NCBI RefSeq assembly: GCF_009711475.1
Contig: NZ_SMMD01000666.1
Span: 1 to 5,327 of the forward strand
Direction: 5' to 3'
Source of the DNA: Fulvivirga aurantia
GTDB lineage: Bacteria > Bacteroidota > Bacteroidia > Cytophagales > Cyclobacteriaceae
DNA: 5,327 nucleotides
This document shows positions 1-5,327 of the stretch, piece by piece. The first letter of the stretch is position 1, and every line of letters begins with the position of its first letter. The notes under the pieces were generated by a model. The model saw only the letters and a list, made by a program, of their open reading frames with translations, had not been told where the DNA came from and searched no databases. A program made the translations under genes and the position numbers.

Positions 1-33
1 GGATGACTCACCTTTTGAGACGGCCTCTTTTTT
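1..33. terminator. Probable rho-independent terminator, truncated by the window edge
   Basis: On the plus strand, the bases at 1-9 can pair imperfectly with 17-25 (ACT-type stem with C7-T8-C9 against G17-A18-G19, then G5-C21, a T4-G22 wobble and G1-G2 against C24-C25). There are mismatches at A6/A20 and A3/G23, and a loop of about seven bases. The T26-C27 pair would be completed by bases before position 1. A run of six T (28-33) follows, which is the usual order for a terminator acting on plus-strand transcription entering from the left. Read on the minus strand, the hairpin lies about 20-25 bases after the lepB stop codon, with an A-run before it. If a T-run lies just outside the window it would also end the lepB transcript, making it bidirectional. 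The imperfect stem and missing left arm limit confidence. Confidence 0.45.
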
Positions 34-51
34 GTTATCAATCAGCTTATT

Positions 52-1515
52 TTACTCTATAAGCTTAAAGAATCTACTCCATCTTATTTTGTTGAATAAT
101 CCTGCATTAGGGTCTAGGGAGAGCCAGATAAAGAAGCCTTTACCTACAATGTGGTCTTCAGGCACAAAACCCCAATAGCGTGAGTCTAATGAGTTGTGTC
201 TATTGTCACCCATCATGAAGTAATAGTTCTGTTTAAAAGTATACTCTGTTATTTTTTCGCCATCTATAGTCAGGCTGTTCTCAGCTACTATTACATTCTC
301 ATTATGCTCATACAGGGCTATTACATCTCCGTATGTAGCAAGGTTCTCTCTATTGATTTGTATTGTTTCTCCCTGCTTAGGTATCGTCACTGGTCCGTAC
401 CAGTCACTATTCCACGGGAATAACTCAGGATCTGCTGGAAAAATACCCTGGTCTAGTTCACCTTTTTCGTAAGGTTCAAATCTTCTGTAAGGGTTGTTAG
501 AAGCCGGTCTTACTTCTTTAACAAATGTTTCTTTTCGCAATTCTTCAACTTGTGTATCAGTTAAATAGACCAATTGTATTGCCTCAGGGCTCGTTTGTAC
601 TACCTGCATCTCTGGTATATCAAACTTTTCTAATACACGCTGGCTCATCACACTATTAGATATCACCAGGTGTGCAAACTGCATCTCTTCAGGGTTTTCT
701 AATGGTTTGTTGTTTACGATGAGTTGTTTGTCCTCAATTTTTAAAACGTCACCAGGCAATCCGACACAACGCTTAATGTAGTTAGTCTTAAGGTCTACAG
801 GGTAGTCGATTCCTTCATTAAGATTTTTCGGAGGTATGTTAAACACCACCACGTCATTTCTTTCTATATCGCTAAATCCTGGTAGTCTATGTTGTTTAAG
901 CTGAATCCAGTCAAGGTAAGAGGGTAGGTTTGTAAACCATATTTTTTGATGCGTAAGAGGCATTTGTAAAGGTGTTGCGGGTGTTCTAGCTCCATAATGA
1001 AACTTACTTACAAACAGAAAATCTCCTACTAACAGCGACTTTTCCATAGAAGGCGTAGGAATGGTAAAGGCCTCCATAATAAGTGCTCTGATAATCGTGG
1101 CAGCAGCTACTGCAAAGATGATCGCATCTGCCCACTCACGAGCTGCAGACTTGTTTTGAGGTGGCAGCTCATCTAAAGTGCCAATGTATTTTACATCGTC
1201 TTTAAAACCGATATACGGGAAATAGGCGAAACTAAATAGAGTACCGGCAACGTGATGATAAAATTTATTCTTTCCAAAGCACTTACATAAGTCTATGTAA
1301 ATAGAAAACGCTACAAAAACATTAACAATAGGAATAAGCAGGTAAATTATCCACCACCAGGGTCTTCCGACAATTTTGAGATGAGTTACCCAATTATAGA
1401 TGGGAACAATTGCTTTCCAACCATCCTCTCCGGCTTTTTCGAATAGTTTCCAATAGCCGATGTAAAAAGCGATTAGAATAGGGGAGATGAATAGGTAAAT
1501 ATAAATGCTGTCCAT
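52..1515 (-). CDS. lepB: Signal peptidase I (S26A) with N-terminal DUF5684-like membrane region
   Basis: This is the type I signal peptidase, the membrane-bound serine protease that removes signal peptides from proteins exported through the Sec and Tat routes. The product has 487 residues, longer than E. coli LepB (about 324). Residues 1-108 form a DUF5684-like region: hydrophobic segments at about 4-22, 53-76 and 88-104, with the motifs FEKAGEDGW, IPIYN and GRPWWW. A further membrane segment (about 129-147) leads into the catalytic Ser156 in TIPTPSM. The general base is Lys248 in IKRCVGLPGD, and the conserved box GDNRHNSLDSRYWGFVP lies at 436-452. Between the Lys box and this last box is an extended extracytoplasmic stretch of about 180 residues. 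The start is the ATG at 1515; the next Met is at residue 147, so no shorter form is plausible. No Shine-Dalgarno is visible, only an A-rich leader. It lies 60 bp after dapB and is the last gene of the block. Identity is firm from the catalytic motifs; the DUF5684 label comes from remembered motif similarity. Confidence 0.95.
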   Translation of the reverse strand: MDSIYIYLFISPILIAFYIGYWKLFEKAGEDGWKAIVPIYNWVTHLKIVGRPWWWIIYLLIPIVNVFVAFSIYIDLCKCFGKNKFYHHVAGTLFSFAYFPYIGFKDDVKYIGTLDELPPQNKSAAREWADAIIFAVAAATIIRALIMEAFTIPTPSMEKSLLVGDFLFVSKFHYGARTPATPLQMPLTHQKIWFTNLPSYLDWIQLKQHRLPGFSDIERNDVVVFNIPPKNLNEGIDYPVDLKTNYIKRCVGLPGDVLKIEDKQLIVNNKPLENPEEMQFAHLVISNSVMSQRVLEKFDIPEMQVVQTSPEAIQLVYLTDTQVEELRKETFVKEVRPASNNPYRRFEPYEKGELDQGIFPADPELFPWNSDWYGPVTIPKQGETIQINRENLATYGDVIALYEHNENVIVAENSLTIDGEKITEYTFKQNYYFMMGDNRHNSLDSRYWGFVPEDHIVGKGFFIWLSLDPNAGLFNKIRWSRFFKLIE

Positions 1516-1575
1516 TATATGTTATTTCTTTTTTAAAGCGTCAAGTTTTTGGAAACGTACAAATAAAACCAAAGG

Positions 1576-2289
1576 TTATAATTTTAGGAATTCGGCCATG
1601 CTGAGCACACCTTTTTTGTCCTTCAACCACTCGGCAACTAAAACGGCACCTTTAGCAAAGCCCTCTCTTGAGTGAGCTGTGTGTTTAATTTCGATGTCAT
1701 CAATCGAGGAGCTATAGCAAACCCCATGAGTGCCAGGTACATCGTCTTTTCTTATAGCTGCAATAGGAATAGCGCCATCAGTCCGTTCGCCTAGTTTCCA
1801 TTCTTTAGTTCTTTTTACATGGCTAAGTACACCCTCTGCCAAGGTAATGGCTGTGCCACTGGGGGCGTCTTTCTTTTGTGTGTGGTGTATTTCGTCAATT
1901 GAGATATCATACTCATCGAACTTATCCATCATGGCAGCAAGCTGCTCATTGAGTTTGAAGAAGAGATTTACACCAATGCTATAATTTGAGGCATAGAAAA
2001 AAGTACCATTTTCTTCCTGACAAAGTTTTTCTATTTCTGGCTTTTTGTCGAGCCACCCTGTGGTACCTGAGAGCACCGGTATGTTGTTTTTAAGACAATA
2101 GCTAATGTTAGAAACTGCAGCATCAGGCTGACTAAACTCGATGGCCACATCAATTGCAGCTGTGTCTAATTTTTCAAGATCTTGAGCATTGTCTTTTTTA
2201 ATCCTGGCAATTATCGTATGGCCCCTTTCTGTTGCCATTTGGTCAATTATCTGACCCATTTTTCCATAACCTAGTATCAGGATATTCAT
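1576..2289 (-). CDS. dapB: 4-hydroxy-tetrahydrodipicolinate reductase
   Basis: DapB is a cytoplasmic enzyme that reduces hydroxy-tetrahydrodipicolinate with NAD(P)H to tetrahydrodipicolinate, on the path to meso-diaminopimelate (peptidoglycan) and lysine. From the chosen ATG the product has 237 residues, shorter than the E. coli enzyme (273) as I recall for Bacteroidota. An N-terminal Rossmann fold carries GYGKMG (7-12). SGTTG (74-78) and the following NYSIG loop lie at the nucleotide/substrate interface. The family signature EIHHTQKKDAPSGTA contains catalytic His135, His136 and Lys139, and SGT (144-146) binds substrate. HTAHSREGFAKGA near the C terminus is also conserved. After the second Rossmann strand the sequence is basic (RIKKD) rather than acidic, which may favour NADPH; this is inference. 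An in-frame TTG at 2298 would add three residues (MIS) and overlap the DUF5683 stop. The ATG is preferred because it starts directly at the first beta strand and lies 5 bp after that stop. No Shine-Dalgarno is visible. Confidence 0.96.
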   Translation of the reverse strand: MNILILGYGKMGQIIDQMATERGHTIIARIKKDNAQDLEKLDTAAIDVAIEFSQPDAAVSNISYCLKNNIPVLSGTTGWLDKKPEIEKLCQEENGTFFYASNYSIGVNLFFKLNEQLAAMMDKFDEYDISIDEIHHTQKKDAPSGTAITLAEGVLSHVKRTKEWKLGERTDGAIPIAAIRKDDVPGTHGVCYSSSIDDIEIKHTAHSREGFAKGAVLVAEWLKDKKGVLSMAEFLKL

Positions 2290-2294
2290 ACTAA

Positions 2295-2909
2295 TCAAAA
2301 CTTAAATTTAAGGCTTAGGCCAGTATTGTATCCAGCGTTGGTAAATTCTGGTCTTTCGATCATTGGTTCGATAGAAACCCTCAGTTCTGGGTTTAATTTA
2401 AATTCTTTGAGGTGAGCATCGATGTGAGCTTCAGCAATTTGTAGTAAATATAAAACTCCTGTCATGATCATGTAGAAATCGCGCTCTCTACGTGCTTTGT
2501 CAACCTGGTTTCTAACCTGGCTTTCGCTAAAACCTAAAGGAGTAGTAGAGCCACCTTCTTCTAACAGTGTAAAGAGGTCTTTGCGTAGCAATTTATACCT
2601 ATCGTTGTAGAAATCAACAGTATAGCCCAAAGCAATAAAGCCCCCATAGATAATTGGGAGCTTCCAATAGCTTTTATTATAGACCTGACCCATGCCTGGG
2701 AAAATAGCTGAATACAAAGAGGCTTTGCGAGGTATATACTTATCGGCATAAGTCTCTATTTCCTCAATTTCTACATTTTCTCCTCGCTCTCTCACAAGAG
2801 GTGTATTATCTACTTCTGTAGTATCTACACGAGCAGGGCTAGGGGTTATTTGTCCGAAAACCGCAGAGGTAATAGATAAAAAAAGGCCTAAGGTTAAGAA
2901 TCGCTTCAT
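2295..2909 (-). CDS. DUF5683 family exported/membrane protein of unknown function
   Basis: This 204-residue protein is recognised as DUF5683 from the motif block PRKASLYSAIFPGMGQVYN (60-78) followed by YWKLP; its biochemical role is unknown. Residues 1-19 look like a signal peptide (MKRF, a hydrophobic core, then AVFG with probable cleavage before Gln20), so at least the N-terminal part should be outside the cytoplasm. A low-complexity acidic linker (about 28-55) follows. There are hydrophobic segments at about 84-98 and 146-160, separated by a charged helical region containing a QVRNQV stretch. The C terminus alternates polar and hydrophobic residues and ends in Phe (LSLKFKF), as outer-membrane-associated proteins often do, but the protein is too short for an obvious large barrel. 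Its ATG overlaps the parB stop as ATGA, implying translational coupling, and dapB begins 5 bp after its stop. The context suggests an envelope role beside chromosome partitioning, but no specific function can be read from the sequence. Confidence 0.88.
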   Translation of the reverse strand: MKRFLTLGLFLSITSAVFGQITPSPARVDTTEVDNTPLVRERGENVEIEEIETYADKYIPRKASLYSAIFPGMGQVYNKSYWKLPIIYGGFIALGYTVDFYNDRYKLLRKDLFTLLEEGGSTTPLGFSESQVRNQVDKARRERDFYMIMTGVLYLLQIAEAHIDAHLKEFKLNPELRVSIEPMIERPEFTNAGYNTGLSLKFKF

Positions 2910-3811
2910 ACTTCTAATATGTCGAGGATCCTGTTTAGGTCCTCTACTGAGACAAATGGTATTTTTATCTCACCTTTTTTGCCATCAGATTTTACCTGTA
3001 CACGCGTGCCAAAGTGAGATGCTAGTTGTGATTGTAACTTAGCAATTTCTTTGCCACCATCTGATTCTTTTTCTTTTTCCTGCTTGGGCTTCTTCGGAGC
3101 CATGGCTTCTCTCACCAACTGCTCCACTTTTCTTACAGATAGATCCTGGCTGATAATCTTCTTAAATATATCCAGCTGTAAGTCAACATTTTCTATATTG
3201 ATGATAGCGCGAGCATGGCCCATAGATATTTTCTTATCTCTAAGTGCTGCCTGAATGTCTGGTGGAAGTTTTAGTAACCTTAAGTAGTTGTTTACAGTGG
3301 TTCTGTTTTTACCAACACGGTCACCCAATTGCTCTTGCTTAAGATCGCACTCTGTAAGCAGTCGTTGATAACTAAGTGCTATCTCGATACTGTTTAGGTT
3401 TTCACGCTGAATATTTTCTATCAGCGCCATTTCTAACATCTGCTGATCGTCAGCTGTACGTATGTAAGCCGGTATTCTTTCTAAGCCGGCAAGTTTAGAT
3501 GCTTGGAATCTACGCTCACCGGAGATAAGCTGATACTTACCTTTTGAAAGCTTTCTTACCGTAATTGGCTGTATAATTCCCTGAACTTTGATTGACTCAG
3601 AAAGCTCTGATAAAGCCTCCTGGTCAAAATGAGTTCTGGGCTGAAAAGGGTTGACTTCAATCTCTGCCAGCGCAATTTCTGACATAGAACCAGCCTCTGA
3701 AGCTGCTTCACTAATATCTAACTCTTTCTTCTCTTTAGCAGGAGAATCTTCTAACAATGCTCCTAGTCCTCTACCTAACGCGTTTCTTCTTTTTATGGGT
3801 TTCTTTGCCAT
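2906..3811 (-). CDS. parB: Chromosome-partitioning protein ParB (CTP-dependent DNA clamp)
   Basis: ParB binds parS sites near the replication origin, closes as a CTP-dependent sliding clamp and spreads on DNA, serving as partner of the ParA ATPase and as a loader for SMC in studied bacteria. The 301-residue length is normal. The N terminus is basic with the ALGRGLGALL motif (11-20), typical of the ParA-stimulating tail, followed by an acidic linker. The CTP-binding domain includes NPFQPR (54-59), GERRFQA (98-104) and ENIQREN (132-138). The helix-turn-helix lies at about 157-180 (LKQEQLGDRVGKNRTTV), followed by MGHARAI. A Lys/Glu-rich linker (about 239-256) precedes the C-terminal dimerisation domain (about 257-301). 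The third Arg of the usual GERRxR motif is Gln103 here, encoded CAA. The start ATG is 15 bp after the parA stop and has a strong Shine-Dalgarno. The stop overlaps the next gene by 4 bp. Confidence 0.97.
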   Translation of the reverse strand: MAKKPIKRRNALGRGLGALLEDSPAKEKKELDISEAASEAGSMSEIALAEIEVNPFQPRTHFDQEALSELSESIKVQGIIQPITVRKLSKGKYQLISGERRFQASKLAGLERIPAYIRTADDQQMLEMALIENIQRENLNSIEIALSYQRLLTECDLKQEQLGDRVGKNRTTVNNYLRLLKLPPDIQAALRDKKISMGHARAIINIENVDLQLDIFKKIISQDLSVRKVEQLVREAMAPKKPKQEKEKESDGGKEIAKLQSQLASHFGTRVQVKSDGKKGEIKIPFVSVEDLNRILDILEV

Positions 3812-3816
3812 GCCCT

Positions 3817-3823
3817 CCTCCTT
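3817..3823 (-). promoter_or_regulatory. Strong Shine-Dalgarno of parB
   Basis: Read on the minus strand, AAGGAGG lies five bases before the parB ATG, just after the parA TAA stop, in the context CCAAGGAGGAGGGCATG. It is a full match to the canonical ribosome-binding sequence and fixes the parB start. None of the other five genes in this window has a comparable purine-rich element, which fits the known weak reliance of Bacteroidota on Shine-Dalgarno pairing and makes this one stand out. Confidence 0.85.
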
Positions 3824-3826
3824 GGA

Positions 3827-4606
3827 TTATCCTTCTTGCGATATATTGTTTTTATCTAGTATCTCTTTTGCCAGATTAAGGTAGCTTATTGCCCCTTTAC
3901 TTTCTGCATCATGTGCTATGGCGGGTACTCCAAAACTTGGAGACTCACTAAGCTTTATATTTCTAGGTATGATGGTATCGAAAACTATCGATTTAAAGTG
4001 TGTCTTTACTTCTTCTACCACCTGGTTTGAAAGACGCAGCCTTACATCATACATAGTAAGCAATATGCCTTCAATTTTCAACTCTTTATTCAGCCTGGTT
4101 TGAATGATTTTGATTGTATTTAAGAGTTTTCCTAAACCTTCAAGGGCAAAGTACTCACACTGTACCGGTATCATCACAGAGTCGGCCGCTGTTAATGCGT
4201 TGATGGTAATTAAACCTAACGATGGAGAGCAATCAATAATTATAAAATCATAATCATCTTTCACCGCTTTGAGAGCATCTCTCATACGCTCCTCTCTACG
4301 ATCTATACTCACCATTTCTACTTCAGCACCTACCAGATCAATATGAGATGGCAAGATATGTAAATAGTCAATTTCAGTTTCAGTGATAGCATCTTTTACA
4401 GGTATATCATCAACCATACACTCATACACACTTACCTCAACCTCCTTTGGGTTAAGACCGACACCAGATGTGGAGTTGGCCTGAGGGTCAGCATCAACTA
4501 CAAGTGTTTTGTACTCAAGAGCTGCCAAACTTGCAGCTAGATTAATGGCTGAGGTGGTTTTACCTACACCACCTTTTTGATTAGCTATTGCTATTACTTT
4601 GCTCAT
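3827..4606 (-). CDS. parA: Chromosome-partitioning ATPase ParA (Soj type)
   Basis: ParA is a cytoplasmic deviant-Walker ATPase that dimerises with ATP, binds nucleoid DNA non-specifically and moves ParB-parS complexes apart. The 259-residue length is typical of chromosomal Soj-type proteins; there is no N-terminal helix-turn-helix extension as in P1/F-plasmid types. The deviant Walker A motif QKGGVGKTT (10-18) holds signature Lys11 and Lys16. Walker A' is VDADPQAN (37-44), and Walker B is FIIIDCSP (121-128) with Asp125. The Soj-type motif [17 protein letters not shown] (184-200) and [14 protein letters not shown] (213-226) are also present. The ATG at 4606 begins at the first beta strand ([10 protein letters not shown]) and lies 6 bp after the upstream hydrolase stop. 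Its leader is A/T-rich (ATATATAATTATAC) with no Shine-Dalgarno, so coupling to upstream translation is likely. parB follows 15 bp downstream. The MinD family is an alternative, but its C-terminal membrane helix is absent here. Confidence 0.97.
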   Translation of the reverse strand: MSKVIAIANQKGGVGKTTSAINLAASLAALEYKTLVVDADPQANSTSGVGLNPKEVEVSVYECMVDDIPVKDAITETEIDYLHILPSHIDLVGAEVEMVSIDRREERMRDALKAVKDDYDFIIIDCSPSLGLITINALTAADSVMIPVQCEYFALEGLGKLLNTIKIIQTRLNKELKIEGILLTMYDVRLRLSNQVVEEVKTHFKSIVFDTIIPRNIKLSESPSFGVPAIAHDAESKGAISYLNLAKEILDKNNISQEG

Positions 4607-4612
4607 GTATAA

Positions 4613-5293
4613 TTATATATTAATATTTTCTCCAATCTTCATTAAAATCAGCTCTTTATCGGCTTTTTGAAATAAAGATTTGGCCTCGTCATGATCTATT
4701 TCGATAAAAGGGAATGTATCATAATGCATTCCAATTACCTTTGATGTATTTACAAAATCTGCTGCCTTCACAGCGTCTTTCACGCCCATGGTAAAATTGC
4801 TACCAATTGGCATAAAAGCAAAGTCGATATCAAATTCTTCAGCAATTAATTTCATATCGTAATGCAAAGCTGTATCACCTGCATAATAAAAAGACTTTCC
4901 CTCTATGGTAAAAACAAACCCGGAAGGATTGCCACCATAGCTGCCGTCAGGCATTGCGCTTGAGTGTACAGCGTTCACCATTTTTACAGTACCAAAGTCA
5001 AACTTCCACTCACCGCCATGGTTCATCGGATGTATATTATCCAACCCCTGTTCTTCAAACCAGGAGACCACTTCGAAGGTAGAAACTATCTTGGCTTCGC
5101 TCTGTCTGTAAATGTCTTCAACATCTGAAACATGGTCTTGATGACCATGCGATATGAAAATATAATCTGGCTTTATAGTGCTTATATCGATGTCTTCGGC
5201 TAGTTGGTTAGGCAAAATGAAAGGATCGAAAAGAACCTTTTTGCCTGCAATTTCTAACTGAAAACATGAATGGCCAAAGTAGGTGATTTGCAT
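4613..5293 (-). CDS. Metal-dependent hydrolase, UPF0173 / metallo-beta-lactamase fold
   Basis: This 226-residue cytoplasmic protein (no signal peptide) belongs to the UPF0173/UlaG-like branch of the metallo-beta-lactamase superfamily. The substrate is unknown. It opens with MQITYFGHSCF, whose His8 is typical of this branch, then VLFDPF (20-25). The metal motif HGHQDH is at 49-54 (His49, His51, Asp53, His54), with further likely ligands His110 (NAVHSS), Asp140 (YYAGDTALH) and His190 (IGMHYDTFP), giving a complete two-metal site. The length matches UPF0173 proteins, which are usually about 225-230 residues. The ATG at 5293 is the first codon of the first beta strand, and no Shine-Dalgarno is seen. 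It is probably the first gene of the block, with only 34 upstream bases in the window, and it ends 6 bp before parA, so the two are probably co-transcribed. Beta-lactamase activity is not suggested. Confidence 0.92.
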   Translation of the reverse strand: MQITYFGHSCFQLEIAGKKVLFDPFILPNQLAEDIDISTIKPDYIFISHGHQDHVSDVEDIYRQSEAKIVSTFEVVSWFEEQGLDNIHPMNHGGEWKFDFGTVKMVNAVHSSAMPDGSYGGNPSGFVFTIEGKSFYYAGDTALHYDMKLIAEEFDIDFAFMPIGSNFTMGVKDAVKAADFVNTSKVIGMHYDTFPFIEIDHDEAKSLFQKADKELILMKIGENINI

Positions 5294-5327
5294 ATCAGAT
5301 GATTAGATCTTGGTTTACAAAATAGGG

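Noticed and set aside
196..423. Plus-strand open frame of 75 codons opposite lepB, with similar frames opposite dapB (1730-1984), parB (3051-3254, 3651-3884) and parA (3918-4103), plus a second-frame one within the DUF5683 gene (2561-2749).
   Set aside because: All lie within well-supported conserved genes, show no recognisable domains and have no initiation signals; they are antisense or out-of-frame shadows.
1514..1544. A sigma-70-like pair before lepB on the minus strand: TTGACG (1544-1539) and TATAAT (1519-1514) with a 19-bp spacer.
   Set aside because: The TATAAT overlaps the lepB ATG, so transcription would begin inside the gene and lose the start codon, and no usable downstream Met exists until residue 147. 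The spacing is also long, and Bacteroidota promoters use a different consensus.
1560..1567. TTTATTTG on the minus strand in the dapB-lepB gap, resembling the Bacteroidota -7 element TAnnTTTG.
   Set aside because: The conserved second base is wrong and no TTG element lies at suitable spacing upstream, so I do not call a separate lepB promoter, although the 60-bp gap could hold one.
2287..2298. Upstream TTG start for dapB, giving a 240-residue product.
   Set aside because: The nearby ATG places the first beta strand (MNILILGYG) at the N terminus as in the family and does not overlap the preceding gene; the three extra residues have no support.
3928..3942. Inverted repeat CTCCAA / TTGGAG with a 3-base loop inside parA.
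   Set aside because: It is short, within a conserved coding segment (SFGVP), and has no T-tract, so it is probably chance.
5131..5149. Perfect 7-bp inverted repeat CATGGTC / GACCATG with a 5-base loop.
   Set aside because: It lies exactly in the codons for the metal-binding motif HGHQDHV; the symmetry follows from the His-Gly-His and Asp-His codons and needs no regulatory explanation.
1..5327. Search for a parS site (consensus around TGTTTCACGTGAAACA) near parA/parB.
   Set aside because: By eye I found no CACGTG core anywhere in the window, only partial forms such as AACGTG near 1244 and CACGCGTG near 3001, so no parS is called here.

Overview
The window is a compact, single-direction block of six protein-coding genes, all on the minus strand and therefore read from right to left. 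In transcription order they are: a metallo-beta-lactamase-fold hydrolase (UPF0173 type), parA, parB, a DUF5683 protein, dapB and lepB. The base composition is moderately AT-rich. The organism is most likely a member of the Bacteroidota, probably Cytophagales-like. The evidence is the parA-parB-DUF5683-dapB-lepB gene order, the Bacteroidota-restricted DUF5683 family, a LepB carrying an N-terminal DUF5684-like membrane region and a GDNRHNS-type active-site box, and the absence of Shine-Dalgarno sequences in front of five of the six genes. The genus cannot be fixed from this sequence.

Layout: the 34 bases at the right edge (5294-5327) are upstream of the hydrolase gene and contain only a weak promoter-like element. 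The hydrolase, parA, parB, DUF5683 and dapB genes are separated by 6 bp, 15 bp, a 4-bp ATGA overlap and 5 bp, so they look like one transcription and translation unit. A 60-bp gap then separates dapB from lepB. Left of lepB (positions 1-33) is part of an imperfect hairpin followed by a T-tract, probably a terminator cut by the window edge. No stretch longer than 62 bases lacks a gene. I saw no RNA genes, insertion sequences, CRISPR arrays or phage features.

Functionally, the block joins chromosome partitioning (ParA ATPase and ParB CTPase/DNA clamp) with envelope-related functions: dihydrodipicolinate reductase for lysine and meso-diaminopimelate, signal peptidase I for protein export, and an exported or membrane protein of unknown function translationally coupled to ParB. 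The arrangement appears to be a conserved housekeeping cluster rather than an accessory or defence system, and I found no convincing new system. The points most worth a second look are the uncharacterised DUF5683 protein coupled to ParB, the strong Shine-Dalgarno found only in front of parB, a Gln in place of the third Arg of ParB's GERRxR motif, and the enlarged architecture of LepB.
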